Shown piece by piece: positions 45,849 to 58,087 of a stretch of 64,000 nt of DNA. A program made the position numbers and the translations under genes. Positions within the stretch are counted from its first letter, which is position 1; each line of letters starts with the position of its first letter. A model generated the notes under the pieces. The model saw only the letters and a list, made by a program, of their open reading frames with translations. It made no database searches and was not told the origin of the DNA. This stretch comes from Aselliscus stoliczkanus (Eukaryota; Chordata; Mammalia; Chiroptera; Hipposideridae): the NCBI GenBank assembly GCA_033961575.1, contig CM066738.1, positions 68,495,478-68,559,477 on the forward strand, written 5' to 3'.

Positions 45849-48470
45849 ATCATTCTTCTTTATAGAAGAGTAGTACTCCATTGTGTAAATGTACCACAGT
45901 TTCTTAATCCAATCATCTACCGATGGACATTTTGGTTGTTTCCAAGTCTTGGCTTTCTAAATAGAGTTGCAACACACATAGGAGTGCATATATTTTTTTC
46001 AAATTAGCATCTTGGATTCCTCTGGGAAGATAGGCAAGAGTGGAATTACTGGGTCATACGGTAGTTCCATGTCCAGTTTTTGGAGATACTGATTTCCATA
46101 ATGGCTGCACCAATCTGAACTCCCACCAACAGTGCACCAGGGTTCCCTTTTCTCCACAACCTCACCAGCACTTGTTGTTTGTTGATTTATTGATGATAGC
46201 CATTCTGATTAGCGTGAGGTGGTATCTCATTGTGGTTTTTATTTGCATTCCTCTAATGATTAGTGATGTTGAACATTTTTTCATACGCCTGTTGGCCGTG
46301 TGTATGTCCTCTTTAGAGAAATGCCTCTTCATATCCTCTGCCTATTTTTTAATTGGGTTGTTTGAGTTTTGGTGTTGAGTTGCATGAGTGTTTTATAAAT
46401 TTTGGATATTAAACCTTTATCAGATATATCGTTGGCAAATATCTTCTCCCATTCAGTAGGCTGCCTTTTTGTTTTATTGATGATTTCCTTTGCTGTGAAA
46501 AAACTTTTAAGTTTGATGAAACCCCATATGTTCATTTTTTCTTTTATTTCCTTTGCCCGAGGGGATATATCAGTAAAAATATTACTGATGGTAATGTCTG
46601 CAAATTTACTCCCTATGTTTTATTCCAGGAGTATATGGTGTCAGGTCTTACATTTAAGTCTTTAATCCATTTTGAGTTTGTTCTCATATGTGGTGTAAGT
46701 ACGTGGTCCATTTTCATATTTTTGCACCTGTTAGTCCAATTTTCCCAGCACCATCTATTAAATAGACTACCTTTACTCCAATGTAAACTCTTGCTTCCAT
46801 TGTCATAGATTAAATGACCATATATGGATGGGTTTATTTCTTGGCTCTCTATTCTGTTCCATTGGTCTATGTGACTGTTTTTATGCCAGTACCCTACTGA
46901 TTTTATTACTGTAGCCTTGTAGTATGATTTGATGTCAGGTAGCGTGATACCTTCCATTTTGTTCTTATTTCTCAAGATTGCCATGGCTATTCGGGGGTCT
47001 TTTATAGTTCCATATAAATTTTAGGATTTTATGTTCTATTTCTGAGAAAAATGTCCTTGGTAGTTTGATTGGAATTGCATTGAATCTATATTGCTTTAGG
47101 TAGTGTTGACATTTTAACTATATTAATTCTTTCTATCCATGAGCATGGTATGTATTTCCATTTATTTGTATCTGATTTCTCTCTTCAGTGTCTCATAATT
47201 TTCTGAGTACATATATTTTACTTCTTTAGTTATATTGATTCCTAGATATTTTATTGTTTTTGAAGCAATTGTAAAAGGGATTGATTTCCTGATTTCTTCT
47301 TCTGATAGTTTATTATTGGTGTATACCAATGCAACTGATTTCTGAATATAAATTTTGTATCCTGGTACCTTACTAAATTCATTTATCAGCTCTAACAGTT
47401 TTTTGGTGGAGCCTTTGGGATTCTCTCTATATAGTATCATGTCATTTGCGTATAATGACAATTTTACTTCCTCTTTTCCAATTTGGATGCCTTTTATTTC
47501 ATTTTCTTGTCTGAATGCTGTGGCTAGCACTTCCAGGACTATGTTGAATAGAAGTGGTGAAAGTGGGCAGCTTTGTCTTGTTCCTGATCTTAAGGGGAAA
47601 GCTTTTAGCCTCTCTCCATTGAGTACAATGTTTGCTGTGGGCTTATGATATATGGCCTTTATTATGTTGAGATATGATAGCACTATTCCCACTTTGCTAA
47701 GAGTGTTTATCATAAATGGTCACTGGATTTTGTCAAATGCTTTTTCTGCATCTATTGATATGATCATATGGTTTTTGTTTTTCATTTTGTTAATGTGTTG
47801 TATTACATTAATTGATTTGCAGATATTGAATCAACCTTGCATACCAGGAATGAATCCCACTTGATCGTGGTGTATGATCTTTTTAATGAGATGCTGAATT
47901 CGGTTTGCTAGTATTTTGTTGAGGATTTTTGCATGTATGTTCATTAGGGATATTGGCCTGTAGTTTTCCTTTTCCTTCTTTTGTAATATCTTTATCTGAC
48001 TTTGAGATCCAAGTAATGTGGCCTCATGAAATATGCTTGGAAGCCTTCCCTCTTTCTGTATTTTTTTAATAGTTTCAGGAGAATAGTTATTAAATCTTTT
48101 TTGACTGTTTTGTAAAATTCATCTGTGAAGCCATCTGGTCCAGGACTTTTGTTTGTTGGAAGCTTGTTTATTACTGATTCAATTTCTTTGGTATTATACA
48201 GCCTGTTCAGAGTTTCTGTTTCTTTTTGGTTCAGACTTGGTAAATTTTATGTTTCTAGAAATTTATCTATTTCCTCTAGATTTTTGAATTTGTTGGCATA
48301 TAGTTGCTTGTAGTATTTTCTTAAAATTTTCTGTATTTCTGTGGTGTCTGTTGTTACTTCTCCTCTTTCATTTCTGACTTTATTAATTTGGGTCCTCTCT
48401 CTGTTTTTCTTGGTGAGTCTGGCTAAGAGTTTGTTGATTTTGTTTATCTTTTCAAAAAGGCAGCTCTTGG

Positions 48471-48593
48471 GAGGGCCGAGTGGCACATGGGTTAAGCGCT
48501 TGCTTGGGAAGCCAGCAGCCCCGGTTCGGGTCCCACATATGAGGGCCAGTGACACAGCCCTCAAAAAAAACAAAAAACAAAAAACAAAAAAAC
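48471..48593 (+). mobile_element. Head-only tRNA SINE (type A, short)
   Basis: tRNA-like head with anticodon-arm-like TTGCTTGGGAAGCCAG and B box GGTTCGGGTCC, followed by an AAAAAAC repeat tail. AAAAGGCAGCTCTTGG and AAAAGCCAGCTCTTGG flank it as target-site duplication. Confidence 0.93.
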
Positions 48594-49646
48594 AAAAAGC
48601 CAGCTCTTGGTTTCATTAATCTTTTGTGTTGTTTTTTTGGTCTCAATTTCATTTATTTCTGCTCTGGTTTTTATTATTTCCTTCCTTGTACTCCATTTTG
48701 GCTTGTTTTGCTGTTCTTTTCCCACTTCCCTTAGGTGTAATGATATTCTGTTGATTTGAGATTTTTCTTCCTTCTTTAGGTAGGCTTGCACTGCTATGAA
48801 CTTCCCTCTCAGGACTGCTTTCGCTGCATCCCAGAGATTTTGGGTCGTGGTGTTTTCATTTTCACTTGTGTCGCAGTATCTTTTGATTTCCTCCTTGATC
48901 TAATTTTTGACCCACTCGCTATTTAGTAGCATGTTATTCAACCTCCATGTATTTGTGTGCTTTCTACATTTCTTGTAATTGATTTCTAATTTCATAGCAT
49001 TGTGGTCAGAAAAGATGCTTGATATGATTTCAATCTTCTTAAATTTGTTGAGATTTGTTTTGTGGCCTAACATGTGGTCTATCTTGGAAAATGTCCCATG
49101 TGCACATGTGTATTCTGTAGCTTTGGGGTGAAATGCTGTAAAAATGTCGATGAAATCCAGCTGGTCTAAAGTGTCCTTTAAGACCACTGTGTCTGTATTG
49201 ATTTTTTGTCTGGAGGATCTGTCCATTGGTGACAATGTGGTGTTGAAGTCCTCTACTATGATAGTGTTACTGTTGATCTCTGTCTTTATGTCTGTCAAAA
49301 TCTGTTTTATATATTTAGGAGCTCCTATATTGGGTGCATAAATGTTTACTAGGGTTATGTCCTCTTGTTGAATCGATCCATTTATTATTGTGTAGTGCTC
49401 TACTTTGTCTTTTATTGTAGTCTTCATTTTAAAGTCTATTTTGTCCAAAACAAGTATTGCTCCTCCAGCTTTTTTTCTCATTTCCATTTGCATGAACTAT
49501 CTTATTCCATCCCTTTACTTTCAGACTGTGTGTGTCTTTTCATCTGAGATGAGTCTCTTGTAGACAGCATATGCGTGGGTCCTGTTTTCTTATCCACTCT
49601 GTGTCTTTTGATTGGAGAATTTCGCCCATTCACATTTAAAGTGATT

Positions 49647-50099
49647 TCTTTTTTTCTTTTTTTTAAAAGATTTTATTGGGGAATTGGGGGAGGGAACCAG
49701 CATTGGGGAATTGGGGAAGGGGAACAGACAAGTTGCTGTCTTTTTGTTTCAGTTTAGTTGCGGAGGATATTGCTTCACAGGCCCATGTTTGTTATCATTG
49801 TGCTCTTCCCGAATGAGGCAGATTGGTCGCTGGCCTCTGGATGGTCACTCATCGCGGCTGTTGGCAGCTCATGCTGGCTGTCAGCTGCTCCTGCTGGCTG
49901 TCAGCCACTCATTGTAGTCTATGGCAGCCCACTGCAGCAGGGGCTGCAGCCAACACCGTCACTGGGGCTCACAGCCCAGCTCTAGGTGGAGCTGTTGTTA
50001 GCTGTAGAGTGCAGTGTCACTGGCCCTCATATGTGGGATCCGAATGGAGGCCGCCGGTGTCCCAAGCCAGCTCTTAACCAATGTGCCACTTGGTGGACC
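49647..50099 (-). mobile_element. Long tRNA-derived SINE (type A, long)
   Basis: Full-length minus copy near the start of L1-3 ORF2; TTAAAGTGATTT before and TTAACGTGATTT after. Confidence 0.9.
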
Positions 50100-50137
50100 C
50101 CTTAACGTGATTTTTGATTGGTGCCTATTTATTGTCA

Positions 50138-50593
50138 ATTTTTTTTATTTTTATTTTATTTTTTATTTTATTGGGGAATTGGGGGAGGGGAACAGCGTTG
50201 GGGAATCGGGGAAGGGGAACAGACAAGTTGCTGTCCTTTTGTTCTCTCAGTCTAGTTGTGGAGGATGTTGCTTCACTGGCACATGTTGGCATCGTCATTG
50301 TGGTCTTCCCAGATGAGACAGATCAGTCGCCGGCCTCTGGATGTCGCTCACCACAGCTATTGGCAGCTCACGCTGGCTGCCGGCTGCTCACGCTGGCTTC
50401 TGGCCACTCACTGTATGGCAGCCCACTGCAGCAGGGGCTGCAGCCTACACCATCACCGGGGCTCACACAGCCCAGCTCCAGGTGGAGCTGTTGTTAGCTG
50501 TAGAGGGCAGTGTCACTGGCCCTCATGTGGGATTCGAACTGGGGCCGCTGGCATCCCAAAACCAGCTCTTAACCAATGCGCCACTTGGCTGGC
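50138..50593 (-). mobile_element. Long tRNA-derived SINE (type A, long)
   Basis: Full-length copy just inside the ORF2 start of L1-3; CCTATTTATTGTCA (50124-50137) and CCTATTTATAGTCA (50594-50607) are the target-site duplication. Confidence 0.93.
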
Positions 50594-50661
50594 CCTATTT
50601 ATAGTCATTTTGTTATTTGTATTTCTTGTCTTTCTTGGTTAGCTTGTTTTCCCCTTTCTTC

Positions 50662-51998
50662 TGTTGAAAAAAACACCCTTTTAACATTTCCTGCAATGCT
50701 GACTTGGTGGTAATGAATTCCTTAAGCTTATTCTTTTCTGAGAAGCTCTTTATTTCTTCTTCAATTTTAAGTGATAGCTGTGCTGGGTGGTGCAATCTTG
50801 GTTGTAGGTCTTTTTTTTTTTTTTTTTTTTTAAAGATTTTATTGGGGAATTGGCGGAGGGGAACAGCGTTGGGGAATCGGGGAAGGGGAACAGACAAGTT
50901 GCTGTCTTTTTGTTTTTCAGTTTAGTTGCGGAGGATGTTGCTTCACTGTTGGTATCGTCATTGCGCTCTTCCCGGATGAAGCAGATCGGTCGCTGGCCTC
51001 TGGATGCCTCTCACCGTGGCTATTGGCAGCTCATGCTTGGCTGCCAGCCGCTCACGCTGGCTGCGGGCCACTCACTGTAGCCTATGGCAGCCCACTGCAG
51101 CAGGGGCTGCAGCCCACACCATCACCAGGGCTCGCACAGCCCAGCTCCAGGTGGAGCTGTTGTTAGCTGTAGAGGGTAGTGTCACTGGCCCTCATGTGGG
51201 ATCCGAACCGGGGCCGCTGGCATCCCAAAACCAGCGCTCAACCAATGCGCCACTCGGTCGGCCCGGTTGTAGGTCTTTATTTTGTGTCACTTTGAATATC
51301 TCCTGCCACATTCTTCTGGCTTGCAGAGTTTCTCTAGACAAGTCAGCTGTTCATCATATAGGAATTCCTTTGTATGTAACCTGCCGTCTTTCTCTTGCTG
51401 CTTTTAGTATTGTTTGTCTTTAACCTTTGCCATTTTAACTATGATGTGTCTTGGTGTGGACCTTTTTGTGTTCAGCTTGTTTGGAACTCGCTGCACTTCC
51501 TGGGCTTGTATGTCAATTTCCTGCACCATGGTAGGGAAATTTTCAATCATTATTTCTTCAAATACACTCTCAATCCCTTGCTTCTTCTCTTCTCTTTCTG
51601 GTATTCCTATGAGGTGCCGTTGTTGCACTGGATGTTGTCCTACATGTCTCTTAAACTATTTTCGTTGATTTTTATTCTTTTGTCTTTTTGTTGTTCCAAC
51701 TGGGTGGTTTCTGCTATTTTGTCTTCCAAATCGCTGACCCGATCCTCTGCTTCATCTACTCTACTGATGATTCCTTCAAGTGTGTACTTCATTTCAGTTA
51801 TTGTATTGTTTAGTTATAACTGGTTGTTTTTTATGGTTTTCCCTTCCTTCTTCATGTCCTTGTTAAGTTCGTTAACATTCTTACCATCAGTGTTCTAAAC
51901 TTTGTCTCTGAAAGGTTGGATCCCTCTTTTTCATTTGTTTCCATTTCTAGAGGTTTATTCTGATCTTTAACTTGGGACATGTTTCTTTGTTTCTTCAT
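50662..51998 (-). pseudogene. L1-3 ORF1 pseudogene
   Basis: Conserved ATG at 51998; coiled coil in 51650-51950; RHIIVKMAKVKDK near 51440; KGIPI-like block near 51365. The C-terminal part beyond the SINE (50814-51264) reads KEFITTKSALQEMLKG, but the ancestral stop is lost through a frameshift and the frame runs on. Confidence 0.9.
50814..51264 (-). mobile_element. Long tRNA-derived SINE (type A, long)
   Basis: Well preserved copy in L1-3 ORF1 with a perfect GGTTGTAGGTCTTT duplication (50800-50813 and 51265-51278). Confidence 0.95.
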
Positions 51999-53520
51999 TT
52001 TGGCTGTCACTCTGTGATTACTTCAGTGTGTTAGATAGATCACCTAGAAAAAAAAAGAAAAAGGAAAAAAAAGAGGAGTAAAAAAGAAAAAAGGAAGAAA
52101 AAAGAAAAGAAAAAAACGGGGAAAAGAAAAGAAAAAAGAAAGAGAAGAAGAAAAAAGAAAAAGAAAAAGAAAAGGTGGGGTGGCTCTGCATCCTGTCTAA
52201 TCTGCAGACAACTTGCTCAGCAATAGACAGTCTCTGGGCAACTCAGCACCAGTTGTTTGGGGGAAGGGCTAAATGTGTTATGGTTCATCCTCCCTCTCAG
52301 GCTTGCAGTGAGCTTCCTGCAATAGCTGCTGTGTGCTCTGGAACCAGGCTCACTACCAAAAATCATCACAGTCTGTTGCGAGTTGTCTGCTGCTGCAAAA
52401 AACCCTCTGTGGCCTGCAGAGGTGGGGGCTAGGTACCAGGGACTCAGGGTGCCTCTGGCAATACAGTTCTAGTTGGGCAGGGCTGGCCTTCAAGGCACCA
52501 CTGGATGTGGTCAGTGGTCCCCAGCAAGCCAGAGCAGCATGCATTCCTGCACCGGCAATCAGCCTACACAAACTCACCAGGAAAGCCCTGGCCGGATCAT
52601 GCAGGCACACATCTCACAACCCAATTCCCCCAGGAAAACTCCCAGTTTCAGCCTGTCCTACTCAGCCGTTTGCAGATCATGCTGAGCAGCCCAGCAGTCA
52701 ATCCCCAGCCTGGCAACTCTACACAAGCAGTGCAGAGAGTGGCGGCACATGCTCTCCTGTGTTTCAATGAACAGCCTGACGGAGCTGGAGCTCGCCCGCC
52801 AGGCATTTCCCTGGCAATGCAGCACATGCAGGGCGGAAGGTGGGGATCCAATTCCGAATGTGCATGCGTGCGCACATACACCTGTGCCAATTTCACTGGA
52901 CCATTGCGGTTTAGGACCTGACCCTCTGTGGGGTCAACCCTGAAAAAATGGCATCCTCCTGTACACTATTTGTGTGCAAGCTCCACATCAGGGTACAGTA
53001 GTCCCAAAAACCTCCAGCTCCTGCTCCAAAGGCACTCAGTTCAGTCTTTCCCCGCAGGCTCCTGGGCCCTGCTCACACAGGTATTCCCTCCACTAGGAAC
53101 CGGGTGAGTGCTCACTGGGAGCGAGTCCATGTGCCAGCCCCAGTGGTTCTTTAGCCGCCCTCAGTCTCAACGAGTTGAGCAAAGAGAGTCCTCACTTTTG
53201 CCAGCTATCGTAGAACTCCTCTTCCTGGCCAAGTAACTCTGGGCTGGTGAGCTCGTTGTGGGGCTGGAGGGTCTCTCCCCCAACCGGAGAAGTCTCCCCA
53301 AGGCTGAATTGTCCCTCACAGGTTTCACCCTCTCTCATCTCCGCCCCTCCTACCAGACTTGACGAGGCCTCCTCTTTAAGTCCTTTGTTTAGAGGTTCTG
53401 TTCATCTAGTGTTCAGGGGTCTTCCGGGGTTGAATATTGTATAAATTATTTGTAATTTTGTTGTGATCCTGGGAGGCAGTTGGCACAGCGTCTGTCTATT
53501 CCACCATCTTACCAGAAGTC
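51999..53520 (-). promoter_or_regulatory. L1-3 5' UTR / internal promoter region
   Basis: Same layout as L1-1 and L1-2: purine-rich patch next to ORF1, GC-rich middle, 5' AAGATGG box. It contains only about 1.6 units of the 111-bp repeat (52710-52870). Confidence 0.75.
52047..52180. repeat. Expanded A/G (polypurine) tract
   Basis: About 130 bp of almost pure purine on the plus strand directly upstream of L1-3 ORF1. The same position in L1-1 (9716-9760) and L1-2 (23955-24002) is a much shorter A/G patch. Confidence 0.9.
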
Positions 53521-53811
53521 ATAGCCTTTGTTTCAAGTGTATTTTGTTTGGTAAAAGTATTGCTACCCCACCTTCTGTGTTTTGTTTGTTTGTTTGTTTT
53601 TTGCATTTTTATGAAATACATTTTTCCATCCCTTTATTTTCAGCCTGTGTATGTCTTTCAATCTGAAGTGTGTCTCTTGCAGGAAGCATATGTATGGGTC
53701 TTGTTTTCTTATCCTTTCAGCCACCCTATGTCTTTTGATAGAAGCACTTAATCCATTTACATTTAAAGTAATTGTTGATGGATGTGTACTTATTGCTATT
53801 TTGTTATTCAT
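53521..53811 (-). pseudogene. Old-B ORF2 endonuclease N-terminal remnant
   Basis: Open from an ATG at 53811 through STITLNVNGLSASIKRHRV, DPYICFLQETHF (metal-binding Glu present) and LKIKGWKNVFHKN. It ends where L1-3 is inserted. The conserved downstream ATG has become ATA, so the first Met here is slightly upstream. Confidence 0.8.
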
Positions 53812-54252
53812 TTTTTTTTTTTAAGATTCTATTGGGGAATTGGGGGAGGGGAACAGCATTGGGGAATCGGGGAAGGGGAACAAAAAAGTTGCTATCCTTC
53901 TGTTCTTCAGTCTAGTTGTGGAGAACGTTGCTTCACTGGCCCACGTTGGTATTATCATTGCACTTTTCCTGGGTGAGGCAGTCGGTCGCTGGCCATTGGA
54001 TGGCCACTCATGGCGGCTCATGGCGCATCATGACATCTCACGAAAGCACACAACAGCTGTCAGCCAGCCCCACTGCAGCCAACGTTGTCGCCACCGGCGA
54101 CTCGTAGCAGCCCAGCTCCAGGTTGAGTTGTTGTTCACCAGCTTAGCTGTAGAGGGTGCAGTGTCACTGGCCCTCTATGTGGGATCTGAACCGGGGCTCT
54201 GCTTCAAAGAGCTGGTGTCCCAAGCCAAATCTTAACCAATGCACCACTCAGC
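53812..54252 (-). mobile_element. Long tRNA-derived SINE (type A, long), degenerate head
   Basis: T+ tail and body clear; the head end (near 54245) is eroded. It lies exactly between ORF1 and ORF2 of old-B. Confidence 0.85.
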
Positions 54253-54255
54253 TTT

Positions 54256-55577
54256 CTCTTTTCTTCTTCTTAAAGAAGTCACTCTAACATTCCTTGTAAT
54301 ACTGTTTGGTGGTGATAAATTCCTTTAGCTTTTTCTTGTCTGGGAAACTATCTGTCCTTCAATTCTAAATGATAGCTTTTCTGGGTAGAGTAATCTTTGT
54401 TGTAGGTCCTTGCTTTTCATCACTTTGACTATTTTGTGCCAGTCCCTTCTGGCCTGCAAAGTTTCTGTTGAGACATCAGCAGACAGTGTTCCAGGAACTC
54501 CCTCTTAATTAACTATCTGCTTTTCTCTTGCTGCTTTTAAGATTCTCTCTTGTCTTTAACTTTTGGCATTTTAATTATGATGTGGGTTGGTGTGGGCTTC
54601 TTTGGGTTTATCTTGTTTGGAACTCTCTGTGCTTCTTGGGCTTAAATATCCATTTCCTTTGCCAGTTAGGGACATTTTGCATCATTATTTCTTGTAAAAG
54701 GTTTTCAATTCCTTGCTCTCTCTCTTCTCCTTCTGGTACCCCTATGATGTGAATATTGGTATGCTTGATGTTTTCTCAGAGGTCCCTTAAACTCTCATTT
54801 TTTTTTGGATTCACTTTTCTTTTTGCTGTTCTGATTGGGTGTTTTCTGCTACCTTGTCTTCCAAATTGCTGATTCGATCCTTTGCTTCATTTATTCTGCC
54901 AGTGATTCCTTCTAGTGCATTCTTCATTTCAGTTATCTTATTCTTTATTTCTGACTTGTTCTTTTTTTATGTTTTCTATCTCCATTGGTTTTAAAAGATT
55001 GTATTGGGTAATTGGGGGAGGGGAACAGTGTTGGGGAATTGGGGAAGCAGGACAAACAAGTTGCTGTTCTTTTGTTTTTCAGTCTAGTTGTGGAGGCCAT
55101 CGCTTCACTGGCCCATGTTGGTATTATCATTGCACTTCTCCCGGGTGAGGCAGTCGCTCACCAGCCATGGGACGGCGGCTCACAAAAGCGCATGCCAGCT
55201 GTGGCCAGCCTCACTGCAGCCTACGTCATCACCAGTGACTCACAGCAGCCCAGCTCCAGGTCGAGCTGTTGTTTACCATCTTAGCTGTAGAAGGCACAAC
55301 ATCACTGGCCCTCATGTGAGATCTGAACCAGAGCCCTGCTGCTCAGAGCTGGTGTCCCAAACCAACTCTTAACAAACGTGCTATTCGGCTGGCCCTCTAT
55401 CTCCATTTTTATGTTTCCTGTCTCTTTGTTGAAGTTCTCCCTGAGATCACTGAGCATCCTTATAACCAGTGTTTGGAACTCTGTGTCTGGTAGATTGTTT
55501 GCCTCCATTTTGTTTAGTTCTTTTTCTGGAGCTTTGTTTTGTTCTTTTATTTAGGACATGTTTCTTTGTCTCTCCAT
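54256..55577 (-). pseudogene. Old-B ORF1 pseudogene
   Basis: Conserved ATG at 55577 (ATGGAGAGACAAAG context), short N-terminal part, a SINE at 54987-55395, then a coiled-coil and RNA-binding part down to about 54260. Diverged and frameshifted throughout. Confidence 0.75.
54987..55395 (-). mobile_element. Long tRNA-derived SINE (type A, long)
   Basis: Copy in old-B ORF1 with perfect TCTATCTCCATT duplication at 54975-54986 and 55396-55407; the body is somewhat shortened. Confidence 0.92.
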
Positions 55578-57037
55578 TTGGCTGCCCCTCTGTGTCTGTT
55601 TCTACGTATAGGTAGAGCCGCTATTTCTCCCAGTCTTAGTAGAGTGGCCTTATGTAGTAGGTATCCTGTGTGGCCCAGTGGTATAGTCTTCCTGGTCACC
55701 AGAGCTGGGTGCTCCAGGTGTGTCCCTTGTGTGGGTGGGTGTGCCCTCCTGTTGTAGTTGAGCCTTGGTTGCGGTTTGCATGTCAGTGGGTAGGATTCTC
55801 CCTTAGGTTGATTGGTTATGAAGACTGGCCATGACTATAGTGGAGGAGTTGTGGTGCAAGGGCTGAACCTACAGAGCAGGATTTACTTTAGCAGGGCTCT
55901 GGTGCTTACCCAGTCTGCCTTTTGGATGTTTTGTCCTTGGAGGTGTCCAGGTGATGCTCAAGCTCAATCTGAAGCTGGCTACTGAGGATGCCAGCTTTGG
56001 GGCCTCCTGGGAGCATCCCCACCATAGGCCAAGTTTAGCCACAGCTTTTGCCCTGCCCAGGGCCACCTGGAATGAGCCACAAAGCAATCTGCAGATGGCT
56101 GCCACTTGTGTTGTGCTTGAAAGTGCCTCAAGGGGCCAAGCTGTGAACCAAGGCCAGGTGTTTTAGTGCTAGGCTTAGGGCTGCTCAGCCAGATGTATGG
56201 GATATACCAAAGCCAGATGCTGCTTGTTTTGGTTTTGTGAACCTTTCAGAGATTTTACGAGTCTGCAGCATGAGCCAAGAAAGGCTGTTTGTATGGAAAA
56301 GGAAGAGGCTTGGGTGTGCCCAAAAGTTGGGTGAGGTAGGGTGTCAGGGAATCAGGGTGAAGTAACAATGTTAGCCAGGTTAATGGAGACTCGGATATGG
56401 TGGCCACGTATCTGTGCACTGGGAGCGGGGAGGGCTCAACAAAGACACAATGGCTTCCTCCAGCTCCTCTCTCCAGGAGAAAGCTGCCCTTCCAGCCCTC
56501 ACCCTGAAGACAGACAACTCAGTTCCTCCTTGTATGTCCCTGGTGCATTTTGAGCTGCAGTCCCACTGCTGGAGCTCAGAGTGAGTGAGTTCATCAGTGA
56601 GTAAGTATGTGCATGGGCCCTTTAAGAGAAATGCCTGGGAGTACAGCCGCCCTTTATCTACTCAGCCTCAATCTCCACTGTTTTTCACAACCAGAACTAA
56701 TGAGGACTTCTCTCCCTGGCACTGAAACCCTGGGCTGGGGAGCCTGGTGTGGGACTTGGACCCCTTGCTCTTCTGGAGTGGACCTCTGTAGCTGAGATAT
56801 CCCTCCTGATTTTTAATGGTCACAGATGGGTGCGGGACCAGCCCATTCCATGTCTCTGCAACTCCTACTAGTCTCGAGGTGGCTTCTTCTGTATGTCCTT
56901 AGTTACACTGCTTCAGTTCAGCTAGACTTCAGGCAATTCTCAGGTGATGGTTGTCCTGTAGGTTAGTTGTAATTTTGGTGTGGTTGTGAGAGGATGCAAG
57001 CACTGTGTTTACCTACTCCACCATCTTGACTGGAAAT
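55578..57037 (-). promoter_or_regulatory. Old-B 5' UTR
   Basis: GC-richer sequence collinear with the old-A 5' UTR, without 111-bp repeats, ending with a CAAGATGG box. Long plus- and minus-strand open frames in it are chance products of composition. Confidence 0.7.
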
Positions 57038-57973
57038 CTGGTCAGATATCTTAATTTTTTTTTTTCCTCACACACAATGGACCACTGCTCTATATGGCAC
57101 AGAAGGCAGTGGGCCTGAGCCTGATTTTTTTTAGTCTGCCTGTTCTGCCCCATCCACCTTGGAAAGTTGTCACTAACTGCAGTGGGAATGGGGAGATGAG
57201 TCCCAGTCCTCCCTCCTCCCAAGTGCTTTGCTGCCCTCCTAGTTGGTACTACCATCAATCCCATTAAGCAATGAAGTCCAATTAACCCCTTGTGACTTCA
57301 GCCCAAACCCTCAGCCCAAAACAGCTTGCTGAGAGTTCCATTAAAATTAATCCATTTTATTAATTTTCTCATAAGTAAATATAGCAGAAGGCTCTCAGTT
57401 CCTGGGGCACCTCTAAGGATTTACAGTAGGAATTTGTTCAGTGGAATTGCCCATGAGATCAGCACCTCCTATTAGTGTTGATAAGCATTCAAAAATTGCT
57501 AGATGTTTTGCATTAATTGATGTAAGTTGAAAAGCTTCTGCTGGGATCTCTATACAGGATTTTGGCTGTCTATATATGTGACAAAATAGTGATAAGCCAT
57601 TCTCACTGTCTTCTTATGGAACTCATTAGCAATAGTCCATGCAGAGCACTGCACAGTCAGAATGAAAACTACTTCTGTGTGTGCTGCTATGTATACATGT
57701 TCAACTAAAATTGAGAATCGAAGCAGGCTTGGAGTTATTCTATTGTCATACATCCAGATCTGCTACTGCTCCATTTTAAAAGACAGCCAGTTTTAAATAG
57801 TTTAGTGCAAGCACACTTATTTAAAGTATCAGGCAATCCATTGATTTATGCTAGATTTTCCTCAAATAGTCTTGGTGCTTTTCTTGTGATAGGGTCTGCC
57901 AGGACACATATCAACACCTTCGTCCCCCAGAACAATGCTGACACTCTTCTGGATGAAAAAAAAATAAATTTTT
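57038..57973. other. Unique sequence
   Basis: No recognised gene or repeat. Confidence 0.5.
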
Positions 57974-58087
57974 GGGCCGGCCAAGTGGCGCATTGGTTAA
58001 GCGCTGGCTTGGGAAGCCAGCGGCCCCAGTTCCGGTCCCATATATGAGGGCCAGTGACACTGCCCCCCACCCCGCCAAAAAAAAAAA
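57974..58087 (+). mobile_element. Head-only tRNA SINE (type A, short)
   Basis: Head only, with GGGCCGGCCAAGTGGCGCA start, TTGGGAA anticodon-loop-like heptamer and GGGCCAGTGACACTGCCCC end followed by an A tract. Confidence 0.92.

Larger units (their letters stand above)
45272..50608 (-). pseudogene. L1-3 ORF2 pseudogene
   Basis: Conserved ATG at 50608, stop TGA at 45272; 5337 bp including four SINEs. Endonuclease: IGAPKYIKQILTDIKTEIN near 49300, EDFNTTLSPMD near 49230 (GDFN altered) and [11 protein letters not shown] near 49000. RT: the box reads YANDM near 47450, so the first catalytic Asp is now Asn. C-terminus intact in order down to about 45300. Numerous frameshifts. Confidence 0.92.
44625..53520 (-). 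mobile_element. L1-3: full-length dead L1 with five SINE insertions
   Basis: 3' end at about 44700, possibly with a short transduced extension (44625-44699); 3' UTR with an (AT)n array; ORF2 45272-50608; ORF1 50662-51998; 5' UTR to 53520 with AAGATGG box (complement 53504-53510). ATACCCTTTG (44615-44624) and ATAGCCTTTG (53521-53530) are the probable target-site duplication within old-B. Confidence 0.9.
42240..57037 (-). mobile_element. Old-B: older L1 hosting a mariner, a solo LTR and L1-3
   Basis: Second copy of the old-A type. 3' UTR at 42240-44276 (minus the mariner and LTR), ORF2 C-terminus at 44277-44614, then (after L1-3) endonuclease N-terminus at 53521-53811, ORF1 at 54256-55577, 5' UTR at 55578-57037 and a CAAGATGG box (complement 57021-57028). 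Removing L1-3 at its duplicated ATA(C/G)CCTTTG gives the same short ORF2 fusion seen in old-A. Confidence 0.8.
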
